Shown: positions 9,330 to 19,789, numbered from the stretch's first letter. The stretch is 64,000 nucleotides of DNA from Niallia sp. XMNu-256 (GCF_036670015.1 NZ_CP137636.1:1032501-1096500); one strand, 5' to 3'. Numbers and translations: made by a program. Notes: generated by a model from the letters alone, not told the origin.

Positions 9330-10091
9330 GTGGGAATTGAAAGAACAGACATATGGCTTAAGGAAAATTTTAATCGACCTCTTAAACTTCTCAGAGAGAA
9401 GGTGTTATCAAATGAACAGGAAGATGAGAAGAGGTTATATAATCTATTACGTTCATTTGGAATGTATAGCCCAAATCGATTAACAAAAAGAAGACTAGGA
9501 CAGTTAAACGAACAAAATTTTTGGTCAAAAGCCGAAAAAATATTTGATTCCTATCAAAAAAAATGGCAGGGGCCAGATATTCCAATTTATATTTTTCCTA
9601 TTCATACAAGTTTTAGCCAGGAATTGTCGGGAGTATCTTTTAATAATAAAATGTTTTTGTTTATATCACCAGTAGAAAAACTAAAGAGATTAGAGGCCCT
9701 TATTGTTCATGAATATCATCATGTTTGTCGATTGAACAAGAGCTCCAAATTAATGATAGAATACACTTTGCTTGACTCTGTGCTTATGGAAGGTTTTGCT
9801 GAATGGGCTGTTACTAAATTCTGTGGAGAACAATATAACGCAAAGTGGATACATGAATATACGGATGAACAACTTGAACGGTTTTATAAAAGGGATATAA
9901 AACATCATTTAATGGCAAAAAGAACGGAGCGAATTCATGATGTTTTGCTTTTTGGAAAAGGTTTGTATCCTGAGCTAATAGGATATTCAGTTGGATATTG
10001 GTTGGTCAAAAAGGCGAGTGAAAAACATAAATTTTCCATAGAAGAAACCTTTACAGTTACATCAGAGGAAATTAAAAAGATTATTGAATAA
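9330..10091 (+). CDS. yjaZ: YjaZ-like DUF2268 putative zinc metalloprotease
   Basis: This 253-residue protein begins at a GTG behind AGGGGGG. It has the zinc protease signature H-E-Y-H-H near residue 130 (L-I-V-H-E-Y-H-H-V-C-R). A downstream acidic segment, L-M-E-G-F-A-E-W-A, probably supplies the third zinc ligand, as in DUF2268 proteins. Length and order (fabF, then yjaZ, then yjbA) agree with B. subtilis YjaZ. There is no signal peptide, so it probably works in the cytoplasm. The natural substrate is unknown. The gene is separated from yjbA by about 130 nt in which nothing else is seen. Confidence 0.82.
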   Translation: MGIERTDIWLKENFNRPLKLLREKVLSNEQEDEKRLYNLLRSFGMYSPNRLTKRRLGQLNEQNFWSKAEKIFDSYQKKWQGPDIPIYIFPIHTSFSQELSGVSFNNKMFLFISPVEKLKRLEALIVHEYHHVCRLNKSSKLMIEYTLLDSVLMEGFAEWAVTKFCGEQYNAKWIHEYTDEQLERFYKRDIKHHLMAKRTERIHDVLLFGKGLYPELIGYSVGYWLVKKASEKHKFSIEETFTVTSEEIKKIIE

Positions 10092-10224
10092 AAATCAAAT
10101 TATTCCCTTTTCCTAATCCCCAAAATCAACAAAAATTGGATGGAATCCATCACTACAGGAATATTTTAACTATGAACTGCCTATACTGAATGACAAATAG
10201 TTAGCTGAAGTGAGGGGTAAAAAA

Positions 10225-10974
10225 ATGATGTATCTTCATGATGTTTGGGTAAATTGGTTTGAAGGGGAAGAGAACGGTTATAATGTGTGCCATTTTCACG
10301 AGTGGCGAAAAGATGACAGCGTAGAATTACTTGACCAAGTGCCGTTATTAAAAATAGATTCTGTTCTTTATAACTACATTGAAAATGATTTATCAGAGTT
10401 ACCACAGCAATTATTGGATGATATTTATCAAAAAGCATTTTTACGAAAAAATCATGAACGTTGCCAATTGGATTATTGTTTCGTTGTTTCGGACGGGGTT
10501 GGAATTTTGGCTGTTGATACAATTGGTTATAATATTCCAATTCGTAAGAGTAGGCTAATTCCGCGTCAAGAACAACTTGCCTTTGATATGCTTGAAAGTC
10601 AAGAAGTGCAAATCTATTCATTCCAGCCATCTTCTATCAGCAAGAAGGAATTCCATATTCTATCTCCAAAGCCAGAATTGATGAACGGATTAACCCGTAA
10701 AGAGAGACAATTAAAACAGCTTTTATTCATGGCATTGGATCAATTATATACGTCTAAAAATACAGCGGAAATCCGTTATTGGTTTACAGAATGGAGTCCA
10801 GATTTGTATGAATACATCCAAATGCTTGACATGGAAGAGGCTTGGCAGCAATTATTTGAAAATGTAAAATACGGTTGGACAAGTAAACATGAACAGTTTT
10901 GTGAGAATTTAATTAAAGGCCAGCCATTCTTTGAGAAACTATGGGATATGGAGCAAGGGCATAAAGTTAATTAA
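10225..10974 (+). CDS. yjbA: Conserved protein YjbA (UPF0736)
   Basis: This 249-residue soluble protein belongs to the UPF0736 family by its beginning ([15 protein letters not shown]), its length and its place directly before trpS. The frame is open from a GTG at 10210, but GAGGGG at 10212-10217 is the ribosome binding site for the ATG at 10225, which I take as the start. No catalytic motif, signal or membrane segment is visible and no function is established. It converges on trpS with a shared terminator. Confidence 0.88.
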   Translation: MMYLHDVWVNWFEGEENGYNVCHFHEWRKDDSVELLDQVPLLKIDSVLYNYIENDLSELPQQLLDDIYQKAFLRKNHERCQLDYCFVVSDGVGILAVDTIGYNIPIRKSRLIPRQEQLAFDMLESQEVQIYSFQPSSISKKEFHILSPKPELMNGLTRKERQLKQLLFMALDQLYTSKNTAEIRYWFTEWSPDLYEYIQMLDMEEAWQQLFENVKYGWTSKHEQFCENLIKGQPFFEKLWDMEQGHKVN

Positions 10975-10980
10975 GACAAA

Positions 10981-11012
10981 AAGGGAGCTGAATATATTTC
11001 AGCTCCTTTCTT
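10981..11012. terminator. Bidirectional terminator between yjbA and trpS
   Basis: The 9-bp core stem GGAGCTGAA/TTCAGCTCC is flanked by A and T tracts on both sides. Confidence 0.8.
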
Positions 11013-11033
11013 CTATTTAGCTTGTCTAACTTG

Positions 11034-12026
<993 letters not shown>

Positions 12027-12060
12027 TTATCCTCCGTTTATAAGCTAAATTCATAAAAAA

Positions 12061-12111
12061 AACCATTCACCCCTTCAAATAGGGACGAATGGTCCGCGAT
12101 TTTACCCTATT
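12061..12111 (-). promoter_or_regulatory. T-box-like antiterminator/terminator relic in the trpS leader
   Basis: Read on the minus strand, AGGGTAAAATCGCGG is followed by ACCATTCGTCCCT, a short loop, then GGGGTGAATGGT and an eight-T run. The order, the CGCGG and the CGTCCCT pieces are those of a T-box, although the consensus is AGGGTGGTACCGCG. No UGG codon can occur upstream in the leader, because CCA is absent from plus-strand bases 12094-12362. At least the terminator hairpin should work. Confidence 0.65.
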
Positions 12112-12149
12112 CTTTTTAAAAGCTACTATAGTATGTACATTTTAACTAT

Positions 12150-12178
12150 AAAATAGCTTAATTTGTAGAAAAAATCAA
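12150..12178 (-). promoter_or_regulatory. Possible trpS promoter
   Basis: On the minus strand TTGATT (12178-12173) and TATTTT (12155-12150) are 17 nt apart. This would give a leader of only about 120 nt, too short for a full T-box stem I. The match is weak. Confidence 0.35.
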
Positions 12179-12570
12179 GTTTAGGGGATTAATTAGTACA
12201 TCGATCAACAAAAAACTTGGTTCATGAATAAAAATAAAAATATGTCAGAAACCTCTTTAATAAAGCTTTCAACAGGATGAATTTTTTTAACAAAATATTT
12301 ACAAAAAATTTAAGGTATTGAAATATAATTAATTACATTTATAATAAAATTTATTAAACAGCGAACCATTGATAAAATATATCTCTTTAAAAATATTTTT
12401 CTAATGAAAGTTATTTTATTTTTCTCGTAAAATTATGGTAAAATAACTTATATTGAAGAATGAGGAAATGACATAATGTAAAGTGTCTGACTATTTCGAT
12501 ACAGAAACACAAATGTTTTTTTAGAGAATACAAAAAATGGTTTTGTTAGTAAAAATTAGGAGGGGGAAAA
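12179..12570. other. AT-rich gap between trpS and oppA
   Basis: This very AT-rich stretch must hold the opp promoter. A TATAAT at 12324-12329 has its TTTACA 20 nt upstream, which is too far, so I do not fix a promoter. I see no gene, repeat or stable hairpin. The oppA ribosome binding site (GGAGGGGG) ends the gap. Confidence 0.5.
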
Positions 12571-14187
12571 ATGAAAAAGAGATCATTACTTGTCATAAGT
12601 ATGATGCTTGTTTTAAGCGTGTTCCTAGCTGCATGTGCAGGGAACAGTGAAGGTGAGAAAGATGGGGAAGTTGCTCAGGATCTTCGTATTAATATAAATA
12701 CGGAACCTCCAACTTTACACCCTGGTTTAGCAGAGGATTCAACATCAGGAACTGTGCTTCGTCAAGTGTTTGAGGGACTTTCTCGAATCAACTTAGAGGG
12801 AGAGGCAGAATTAGCGGCTGCTGAAAAAGTGGATATCTCTGATGATCAAAAAACTTACACATTCACACTACGTGAAGCAACATGGTCTAATGGAGACCCT
12901 GTTACAGCTAAAGATTTTGAATATGCATGGAAATGGGCGTTAGATCCTGCTAATGCATCAGCCTATTCTTATCAATTATATTACCTAGAAGGTGCACAAG
13001 CATTTAATGAAGGTACTGGCAGTGCAGATGAGGTTGGAGTAAAAGCACTTGATGATAAGACTTTAGAAGTTAAACTTGTTAATCCAACACCATTCTTCTT
13101 AGAACTTACTGCGTTCTATACTTACTTACCAATCAACAGTAAGATTGCTGAAGCAAACCCTAACTGGGCAAATGATGCTGGTGAGAGTTATGCAACAAAT
13201 GGACCTTTCAAATTAACCGAATGGTCACATAGCGATAAAATTATCCTTGAGAAGGATGAAAATTATTGGGATGCAGATGCAGTTAAGTTAAATAAAATTA
13301 CGATGATCATGGTAAATGATCCAAATACAGAGTTATCTATGTTTGATAGTGGCGAACTTGATTGGGCGGGTATGCCGACTGGAAACCTACCACAGGATGC
13401 ATTATCAACGTTAGAAGATGCAGGGAAATTAAATACAGAACCGATTGCAGGTATTTATAACTATAAACTAAATACTACTGTTGAACCTTTCAACAATGCA
13501 AATATTCGCAAGGCTTTTGCATTGGCTATTAATCGTAAAGAGTTAATTGATAATGTAACACAAGGTGGCCAAATGCCAGCAATGGCGATTGTGCCTCCGA
13601 CAATGATACCTGAAAATGAAAAAGGTTATTTCAAAGATAATGATGTTAAAAAAGCTAAAGAATATTTACAAAAAGGTTTAGAAGAACTTGGATACAGTGA
13701 TGTATCTGAACTTCCAACAATTGGTCTTTCATATAATACAAATGAAGGCCACCAAAAAATTGCCCAAGCTATTCAAGATATGTGGAAGCAGAACTTAGGG
13801 GTCGAAGTAACATTAGATAACTCTGAGTGGAAAGTATACATTGATAAAGTACAATCTCTAGATTATAACATTGCCCGTATGGGTTGGTTAGGTGACTTTA
13901 ACGATCCAATTAACTTCTTGGAAATGTATTATTCTGCTACTGGTGGAAATAATGACACCGGTTGGGAAAACCAAGAGTTCCAAAAGTTATTAGATCAATC
14001 TGCTACAGAACAGGATGAAGAAAAGCGTCTTGAATTATTAAAACAAGCTGAAGAGATCTTCATGGAAGAAATGCCTGTTATCCCGATCTATTTCTATACA
14101 AATAACTGGGTACAAGCAGAAAACTTAAAAGATGTTGCAGTATCAGGACTTGGTGATGTTCAGTTTAAATGGGCTCACTTTGAATAA
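12571..14187 (+). CDS. oppA: Oligopeptide-binding lipoprotein OppA
   Basis: OppA captures extracellular peptides for the Opp ABC importer, which in Bacillus also takes in signalling peptides for sporulation and competence. The 538-residue precursor has a signal peptide and the lipobox L-A-A-C-A-G, then an SBP family 5 fold. Family features include R-I-N-I-N-T-E-P-P-T-L-H-P-G near the mature start and R-K-A-F-A-L-A-I-N-R in the middle. A strong GGAGGGGG precedes the ATG. It is the first gene of oppABCDF and is followed by a hairpin that should leave it expressed above the downstream genes. Confidence 0.97.
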   Translation: MKKRSLLVISMMLVLSVFLAACAGNSEGEKDGEVAQDLRININTEPPTLHPGLAEDSTSGTVLRQVFEGLSRINLEGEAELAAAEKVDISDDQKTYTFTLREATWSNGDPVTAKDFEYAWKWALDPANASAYSYQLYYLEGAQAFNEGTGSADEVGVKALDDKTLEVKLVNPTPFFLELTAFYTYLPINSKIAEANPNWANDAGESYATNGPFKLTEWSHSDKIILEKDENYWDADAVKLNKITMIMVNDPNTELSMFDSGELDWAGMPTGNLPQDALSTLEDAGKLNTEPIAGIYNYKLNTTVEPFNNANIRKAFALAINRKELIDNVTQGGQMPAMAIVPPTMIPENEKGYFKDNDVKKAKEYLQKGLEELGYSDVSELPTIGLSYNTNEGHQKIAQAIQDMWKQNLGVEVTLDNSEWKVYIDKVQSLDYNIARMGWLGDFNDPINFLEMYYSATGGNNDTGWENQEFQKLLDQSATEQDEEKRLELLKQAEEIFMEEMPVIPIYFYTNNWVQAENLKDVAVSGLGDVQFKWAHFE

Positions 14188-14202
14188 GAAGTCATCTTAT
14201 GA

Positions 14203-14232
14203 AAGGTATATAGGGGTTCCCTATATACCTTC
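14203..14232 (+). terminator. Intercistronic hairpin between oppA and oppB
   Basis: A stem of about 13 bp (AAGGTATATAGGG with its complement) and a 3-nt loop are followed by a short T-rich tail. It probably acts as a leaky terminator or 3' stabiliser, giving more oppA than oppBCDF mRNA. Confidence 0.75.
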
Positions 14233-14332
14233 ATTTCTTTAAAGTAATTTTTAATCAATTTCAAATAATCTTGTAAAATAAGAAATTTATATTATGTACT
14301 TTTTTAATAAATAGAAAATGGAGGTGTTGACA

Positions 14333-15268
14333 TTGGCTAAATATATTGGAAAACGCTTGTTGTATATGCTGGGCTCATTATGGCTCATTATTACGGCAAC
14401 CTTTTTCTTAATGCGAATGGCACCAGGTAACCCATTTACATCTGAAAAAAAATTACCACCTGAAATTGAGGCGAATCTAAATGCTTTTTACGGTTTAGAT
14501 CAACCTTGGTATGTTCAATACTGGGATTATTTAGTAAGAATTGCTAATTGGGATTTTGGTCCATCATTTAAATATAAAAGTCAAACAGTCAATGATTTAA
14601 TTAGCGATGGTTTTCCTGTTTCTTTGGCATTAGGCTTAGAAGCAATTCTTATTGCCATTGCAGTTGGGGTTTTGCTAGGGGTTATTGCTGCACTAAATCA
14701 TAATAAATGGCTTGATTATAGTTCAATGGTTATAGCTGTATTAGGTATCTCAATGCCATCATTTATTCTTGCTACTTTATTACAATATTTCTTAGCAATA
14801 AAATGGCAAGTTTTTCCAGTTGCACTTTGGGAATCTCCGATGCATACTGTTCTACCTGCCCTGGCACTTGCTGCCGGTCCTATGGCGAATATTGCAAGGC
14901 TAACACGTTCATCCATGCTTGAAGTATTAGCGAATGACTATATTAAAACAGCAAAGTCTAAAGGATTAAGCAGAGGAGTTATAACAATCAAGCATGCTAT
15001 ACGAAATGCTATGTTACCTGTCGTATCATATATGGGGCCACTATTAGCTGGAATCATTACAGGTAGTTTTGTTATCGAGCAAATATTTGGTATACCTGGA
15101 CTTGGGTCCCACTTTGTAACGAGTATTACAAATCGTGATTATACCGTTATTATGGGTATTACGGCCTTTTATAGTATTCTATTACTTGTTTGTGTTCTCC
15201 TTGTCGATATTGTATATGGACTAATCGATCCTCGAATTAAACTATCTGGGGAGAAGAAAGGAGAGTAG
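14333..15268 (+). CDS. oppB: Oligopeptide ABC transporter permease OppB
   Basis: OppB is one of the two membrane subunits of the peptide importer. The TTG at 14333 follows GGAGGTG and gives the usual M-A-K-Y-I-G-K-R-L start (311 residues). The ATG at 14318 lies partly within the ribosome binding site and is less likely. About six membrane helices are visible, with the EAA coupling loop near residues 215-235 ([13 protein letters not shown]). Only 3 nt separate it from oppC, so translation is probably coupled. Confidence 0.96.
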   Translation: MAKYIGKRLLYMLGSLWLIITATFFLMRMAPGNPFTSEKKLPPEIEANLNAFYGLDQPWYVQYWDYLVRIANWDFGPSFKYKSQTVNDLISDGFPVSLALGLEAILIAIAVGVLLGVIAALNHNKWLDYSSMVIAVLGISMPSFILATLLQYFLAIKWQVFPVALWESPMHTVLPALALAAGPMANIARLTRSSMLEVLANDYIKTAKSKGLSRGVITIKHAIRNAMLPVVSYMGPLLAGIITGSFVIEQIFGIPGLGSHFVTSITNRDYTVIMGITAFYSILLLVCVLLVDIVYGLIDPRIKLSGEKKGE

Positions 15269-15271
15269 AAC

Positions 15272-16180
15272 ATGGTGAATGATCAATTTAAAGTTGTCGG
15301 AATAAGACAAAAAGATACGGAGAAAATATCAAAACCTAGTCTTTCGTTCTGGAAAGATGTTTTTATGAGATTTCGAAAAAACAAGCTTGCTATGGTAGGG
15401 GTAGTTGTTCTATTCTTATTAGTTTTCATGGCTATCTTTGGACCATATATGACAGGCTATGATTATGCAACAAATGATTTAGCAAATAAAAACCAACCGC
15501 CTTCTTCCCAACATTGGTTTGGTACAGATGATTTGGGACGAGATGTATTTACACGTACTTGGGAAGGTGCTCGAATCTCTATTTCTATCGGTCTAGCAGC
15601 TGCACTTATTGACTTAACAATTGGTGTGTTCTGGGGTGGTATTGCAGGCTATAAAGGTGGACGTATTGATGAGTATATGATGCGGATTGCAGACGTATTA
15701 GCGGGTATCCCTTACTTGCTTTTAGTTATCTTACTAATGGTTGTTTTAGGGTCAAGTGTAGGAACGATGATTCTAGCAATGTCAATTACTGGTTGGGTTA
15801 GTATGGCCAGAATTGTACGTGGACAAGTTCTCTCGCTAAAAGGTCAAGAATATGTACTGGCTTCTCGAACACTAGGTGCGAGTACATCAAGAATTATGTT
15901 AAAGCACTTAATACCAAATTCAATGGGGCCGATTTTAGTTACGATGACATTAACGGTACCATCTGCAATTTTTACTGAAGCGTTCTTAAGTTTCCTTGGC
16001 TTAGGGTTAACACCACCAATTGCAAGTTGGGGAACCATGACTTCTGATGCATTACCCGCATTAAGATATTTTCCATGGCGGTTATTCTTCCCAGCAACCT
16101 TTATATGCTTAACTATTTTTGCATTTAATGTGATTGGTGACGGTTTAAGAGATGCTTTAGATCCACGATTACGTAAATAG
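15272..16180 (+). CDS. oppC: Oligopeptide ABC transporter permease OppC
   Basis: OppC is the second membrane subunit of the peptide importer. The 302-residue protein has a cytoplasmic N-terminal extension, a first helix near residues 42-62, the conserved G-T-D-D-L-G-R-D-V-F-T-R stretch near residue 88, and an EAA loop (Y-V-L-A-S-R-T-L-G-A) near residue 195. It ends in the R-D-A-L-D-P-R-L-R tail typical of OppC/DppC. It follows oppB at 3 nt and precedes oppD by 10 nt. Confidence 0.96.
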   Translation: MVNDQFKVVGIRQKDTEKISKPSLSFWKDVFMRFRKNKLAMVGVVVLFLLVFMAIFGPYMTGYDYATNDLANKNQPPSSQHWFGTDDLGRDVFTRTWEGARISISIGLAAALIDLTIGVFWGGIAGYKGGRIDEYMMRIADVLAGIPYLLLVILLMVVLGSSVGTMILAMSITGWVSMARIVRGQVLSLKGQEYVLASRTLGASTSRIMLKHLIPNSMGPILVTMTLTVPSAIFTEAFLSFLGLGLTPPIASWGTMTSDALPALRYFPWRLFFPATFICLTIFAFNVIGDGLRDALDPRLRK

Positions 16181-16190
16181 GAGTGAGAGT

Positions 16191-17258
16191 ATGGAAAAGT
16201 TATTAGAAGTAAAAGATTTACACGTCTCATTCCAAACGTATGGGGGAGATGTACAATCTGTTCGGGGTGTGACCTTTGACCTTTATAAAGGTGAGACATT
16301 AGCCATTGTAGGTGAGTCAGGTTCTGGAAAAAGTGTTACCGCTCAATCATTGATGAAATTAATTCCGATGCCTCCCGGTAAAATTACAGCCGGACAAATT
16401 CTCTTTGATGGCGATGATATTGTAACTAAAACAGAAAAGGAAATGGAAAACATACGCGGCAAAGAAATCAGTATGATCTTTCAGGATCCAATGACTTCCT
16501 TAAACCCAACGATGAAAGTGGGGAAACAAATTATGGAAGTGTTGGTTAAACATCAAAATATGTCCAAAGCAGAAGCGGCAGTTAGAGCGACTGAGTTGCT
16601 AAAATTAGTTGGGATTCCAATGCCAGAAAAACGTGTAAATCAATATCCCCATGAGTTTTCAGGTGGGATGAGGCAGAGAGCGATGATTGCGATTGCATTA
16701 GCAGCGAGACCAAAACTGCTTATTGCAGATGAACCAACAACGGCATTAGATGTAACGATTCAAGCGCAAATTCTTGATCTAATGAAAGAACTTCAAGATC
16801 AAACGGGAACTTCAATTATTTTTATTACACATGATCTCGGTGTAGTAGCAAATATTGCGGACCGAGTGGCAGTTATGTATGCAGGACAAATCGTTGAGTA
16901 TGGTACCGTAGATGAAATTTTCTACGATCCTAGACACCCTTATACATGGGGATTATTAGCTTCTATGCCAAGTTTAGAAAACAATGATGAAGTTGAATTA
17001 CATGCAATCCCGGGCACACCGCCGAATTTAATTAATCCTCCAAAAGGAGATGCTTTTGCTCCTCGAAATCAATATGCACTGGCCATTGATTTTGAGCAAA
17101 AGCCACCAGTTTATCAGGTATCTGAAACACATTTTGCACGGACGTGGCTTCTGCATCCAGATGCACCAAAAGTGGAGCCGCCAGAATCAGTAAAAAGACG
17201 TATTCGTAAATTACCCTCTAATTTTGAACATCCGATTCTAGTAGAGGAGGGGAAATAA
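16191..17258 (+). CDS. oppD: Oligopeptide ABC transporter ATPase OppD
   Basis: OppD is one of two ATPases that power the peptide importer at the inner face of the membrane. The 355-residue protein has Walker A (G-E-S-G-S-G-K-S near residue 43), the signature F-S-G-G-M-R-Q-R, Walker B (L-L-I-A-D-E-P-T-T-A-L-D) and the H-loop (I-F-I-T-H-D-L). Its C-terminal oligopeptide-transporter domain lacks the four cysteines seen in iron-sulfur OppD proteins, as in B. subtilis OppD. The stop codon abuts the oppF start. Confidence 0.97.
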   Translation: MEKLLEVKDLHVSFQTYGGDVQSVRGVTFDLYKGETLAIVGESGSGKSVTAQSLMKLIPMPPGKITAGQILFDGDDIVTKTEKEMENIRGKEISMIFQDPMTSLNPTMKVGKQIMEVLVKHQNMSKAEAAVRATELLKLVGIPMPEKRVNQYPHEFSGGMRQRAMIAIALAARPKLLIADEPTTALDVTIQAQILDLMKELQDQTGTSIIFITHDLGVVANIADRVAVMYAGQIVEYGTVDEIFYDPRHPYTWGLLASMPSLENNDEVELHAIPGTPPNLINPPKGDAFAPRNQYALAIDFEQKPPVYQVSETHFARTWLLHPDAPKVEPPESVKRRIRKLPSNFEHPILVEEGK

Positions 17259-18194
17259 GTGGCTGAAAAGTTAGTAGAAATTAAAAATTTAAAGCAATAT
17301 TTTAATGTAGGCAGATCAAATATGGTTAAGGCTGTTGATGATGTTACCTTTGATATTTATAAAGGTGAAACATTAGGTTTAGTTGGAGAATCTGGCTGTG
17401 GAAAATCAACGACAGGACGTACGATTATCCGACTTTATGAGGCAACAGGCGGCCAGGTTTTGTTCAATGGTGAAGATGTTCATGGTAAGAAGTCTAAAGC
17501 TGATTTAAAGAAGTTTAATCGTAAAATGCAAATGATTTTCCAAGATCCATATGCATCATTAAATCCTAGGATGACGGTAGCGGATATTATTGCAGAAGGC
17601 ATTGATATCCATGGACTTGTAAATAATTATAAGGAACGTATGGAACGTGTCTATGAATTATTAGAAACAGTAGGATTAAACAAAGAACATGCAAACCGTT
17701 ATCCCCATGAATTTTCTGGTGGTCAAAGGCAGAGAATAGGAATAGCTAGAGCTTTAGCTGTAAAACCTGATTTTATTATTGCAGATGAACCTATTTCAGC
17801 GCTTGATGTTTCCATTCAGGCACAGGTTGTGAACTTATTAAAGAAATTACAACGTGAAAATGGGTTAACCTATTTATTTATTGCTCATGACTTATCTATG
17901 GTGAAATATATTAGTGATCGTATTGGGGTCATGTACTTTGGAAAACTAGTTGAATTAGCGCCTGCTGATGAACTGTATAAGAATCCAATGCACCCTTATA
18001 CACAATCACTTCTATCAGCAATTCCAATTCCTGATCCAGAAATTGAACGGACAAGGAAGAGGAAATCATATGATCCAACAATCCACCAATACTCAACAAA
18101 GGAACAAGTGGAAATGCGAGAAGTGACTCCAGGTCATTTTGTTTACTGTTCTGAAAAAGAGTTTAAGGTATTGAAAGAGAAGTATTCAAGTTAA
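17259..18194 (+). CDS. oppF: Oligopeptide ABC transporter ATPase OppF
   Basis: OppF is the second ATPase of the peptide importer. The GTG start at 17259 immediately follows the oppD stop and has AGAGGAGGGG upstream. The 311-residue protein has Walker A (G-E-S-G-C-G-K-S), the signature F-S-G-G-Q-R-Q-R, Walker B (F-I-I-A-D-E-P-I-S-A-L-D) and H-loop (L-F-I-A-H-D-L). It ends the operon at a strong terminator. Confidence 0.97.
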   Translation: MAEKLVEIKNLKQYFNVGRSNMVKAVDDVTFDIYKGETLGLVGESGCGKSTTGRTIIRLYEATGGQVLFNGEDVHGKKSKADLKKFNRKMQMIFQDPYASLNPRMTVADIIAEGIDIHGLVNNYKERMERVYELLETVGLNKEHANRYPHEFSGGQRQRIGIARALAVKPDFIIADEPISALDVSIQAQVVNLLKKLQRENGLTYLFIAHDLSMVKYISDRIGVMYFGKLVELAPADELYKNPMHPYTQSLLSAIPIPDPEIERTRKRKSYDPTIHQYSTKEQVEMREVTPGHFVYCSEKEFKVLKEKYSS

Positions 18195-18228
18195 AAAAAA
18201 CGATCTCAAGAACGAGATCGTTTTTTTA
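18195..18228 (+). terminator. Terminator of oppABCDF
   Basis: The 11-bp stem AAAACGATCTC/GAGATCGTTTT has a 6-nt loop and is followed by a run of seven T. Confidence 0.9.
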
Positions 18229-18283
18229 TTGTGATTTTGTAAGTCACTGCTTGAATATAAATAAGCTCCAGGCTATCAATGAA

Positions 18284-18469
18284 TTATTTACTTTTTCCAC
18301 CAATCTCTTTCCAATTCGTTTGGATAGAAGCGGACTTGTTTACAAATTGACCACGCTTTCTTCTGCCAAATACCTTATTTCCAATCCCATTTGTAATCAC
18401 ACCATTTAGGGCAGTTAAGCCGATAATAAGACCAACGACAATCAGAAAGTCAATTAAATAAGCAACCAT
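18284..18469 (-). CDS. Small single-helix membrane protein, unknown
   Basis: This 61-residue protein has one hydrophobic segment at about residues 4-27 and a basic, polar C-terminal half (G-R-R-K-R-G-Q-F). It is probably anchored in the membrane with the tail in the cytoplasm. The ATG follows a GGGGGTATT region on the minus strand, a plausible though distant ribosome binding site. I do not recognise the family. It stands alone between the opp terminator and the long spx leader region. Confidence 0.55.
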   Translation of the reverse strand: MVAYLIDFLIVVGLIIGLTALNGVITNGIGNKVFGRRKRGQFVNKSASIQTNWKEIGGKSK

Positions 18470-19033
18470 AATAATACCCCCGTTTCAAATTGAATAACTA
18501 AAGAGGTTAAATGAGTCTAAGTCTATTGTATATAATATTTGAAAGATTGCAAAGTATTTCTTCTGATCGTTATGTTTTCATTCCATTTCCTTTAATTGAG
18601 AATAAAAAGATATTCTTAAATAGTTTAATAGGGAACCGTGTTTCTAAGCTAGAAAGATATCTCGCTATTTATATGAAATAAATAGTAAACTTTTATATAT
18701 AATAAAAGGTACAATTAATGAATGTTGAAAAATCAAGATCTTATTATGAAGGTTTTTAATAAAAATGTGACAATATTTATAATAAATAATGAAAATATGA
18801 AACTTTTCTCATGGTAAAACGTTTTATAAGTGAAAATTCCAGAGGAAAAAGAAAAGTCAAATAATTTAATTATTTTTACTGTTTTTTTAAAAAAAGGATA
18901 CCAAATTATATTTTATTGGTGTATAATAAATAATATAAATTACTTATTTAAATTCATTTTAATTTAATACAGTTATTTACTTACTGAACCTTTTAATAAT
19001 TAGATCCTTCACAGATTAAGGAGTGGATTTCAA
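18470..19033. other. Long AT-rich region upstream of spx
   Basis: No gene is seen in these 564 nt. B. subtilis has yjbC upstream of spx; it is absent here. The only clear signal is the ECF-sigma promoter listed separately. The spx ribosome binding site (AAGGAGTGG) is at the right end. Confidence 0.6.
18798..18823 (+). promoter_or_regulatory. ECF sigma factor promoter (SigW/SigM type) for spx
   Basis: TGAAAC at 18798-18803 is followed, after exactly 16 nt, by CGTT at 18820-18823. This is the TGAAAC-N16-CGT pattern of extracytoplasmic-function sigma factors in Bacillus. B. subtilis spx is known to be driven in part by ECF sigma factors. It would give a leader of about 200 nt. Confidence 0.65.
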
Positions 19034-19429
19034 ATGGTTACATTATATACGTCACCAAGTTGTACATCTTGTCGGAAAGCGAAGGCTTGGTTAGAGGAGC
19101 ACGATATTCCGTATACGGAAAGAAATATTTTTTCTGAGCCATTATCTATTGATGAGATTAAAGAAATTCTGCGCATGACAGAAGATGGAACGGATGAAAT
19201 TATTTCTACTAGATCAAAGTCTTTCCAAAAATTGGATGTGAATCTTGAAACATTACCATTACAAGAACTATTTCAATTAATTCAAGATAATCCAGGATTG
19301 TTACGCAGACCGATTATCATTGATGAAAAGCGTCTTCAAGTAGGATATAATGAGGATGAAATTAGAAGATTCCTTCCTCGAAAAGTTCGTACTTTTCAAT
19401 TATTAGAAGCACAAAAGCTTGTTAATTAA
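19034..19429 (+). CDS. spx: Global stress regulator Spx
   Basis: Spx binds the C-terminal domain of the RNA polymerase alpha subunit and redirects transcription during disulfide stress. The 131-residue ArsC-fold protein has the redox switch C10-x2-C13, the R-S-K region near residue 60 and the [10 protein letters not shown] segment near residue 91. It is nearly identical in layout to B. subtilis Spx. Its degradation adaptor SpxH is encoded at 29.8-30.7 kb. An ECF promoter lies about 200 nt upstream and a terminator follows. Confidence 0.98.
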   Translation: MVTLYTSPSCTSCRKAKAWLEEHDIPYTERNIFSEPLSIDEIKEILRMTEDGTDEIISTRSKSFQKLDVNLETLPLQELFQLIQDNPGLLRRPIIIDEKRLQVGYNEDEIRRFLPRKVRTFQLLEAQKLVN

Positions 19430-19460
19430 AAGCTGGCCCTCACTTTGAGCCAGCTTTTTC
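19428..19460 (+). terminator. Terminator of spx
   Basis: The stem AAAAGCTGGC/GCCAGCTTTT (10 bp) overlaps the spx stop codon and is followed by T residues. Confidence 0.88.
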
Positions 19461-19515
19461 TTATATTCGATTATCTCCAATAAAAATATGTTTATGAAGA
19501 AAGGGTTGAACTACA

Positions 19516-19788
19516 TTGATAGTCAAAGTATTTGCGAATCTTCGAGAGATATGTGGCGGGGTATCTGTTGAAGTTCATCCTGACGGGGATAGGGTGATTG
19601 ATATTTTAGAAAGAATGATCACCATGTTTCCTGCCCTAGAAGATGAAATTTTTACTGAAGAGAGAACGTTAAAACCGTTTGTTGCGGTATATATAAATGG
19701 ACGAAATATTATTCACGCAGAATATCTTGAAACGAAAGTATTAGAGACGGATCAATTTGCGCTATTTCCACCAGTGGCAGGTGGGTGA
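19516..19788 (+). CDS. MoaD/ThiS-family sulfur carrier
   Basis: This 90-residue beta-grasp protein ends in F-P-P-V-A-G-G, the C-terminal Gly-Gly that an E1-like enzyme adenylates and that is then thiocarboxylated. MoaD-type carriers donate the sulfur of the pterin dithiolene. The start is a TTG behind AAAGGG. The partner genes are all within 4 kb: an aldehyde:ferredoxin oxidoreductase (which needs a tungstopterin) and a MoeB/ThiF-like E1. The gene overlaps or abuts the next small gene. It is named as a family member only, because several MoaD/ThiS carriers exist per genome. Confidence 0.85.
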   Translation: MIVKVFANLREICGGVSVEVHPDGDRVIDILERMITMFPALEDEIFTEERTLKPFVAVYINGRNIIHAEYLETKVLETDQFALFPPVAGG

Positions 19789-19789
19789 T

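Noticed and set aside
12298-12329. Sigma-A promoter TTTACA / TATAAT for oppA
   Set aside because: The spacer is 20 nt, too long for a good promoter, and it would start transcription about 235 nt before oppA.
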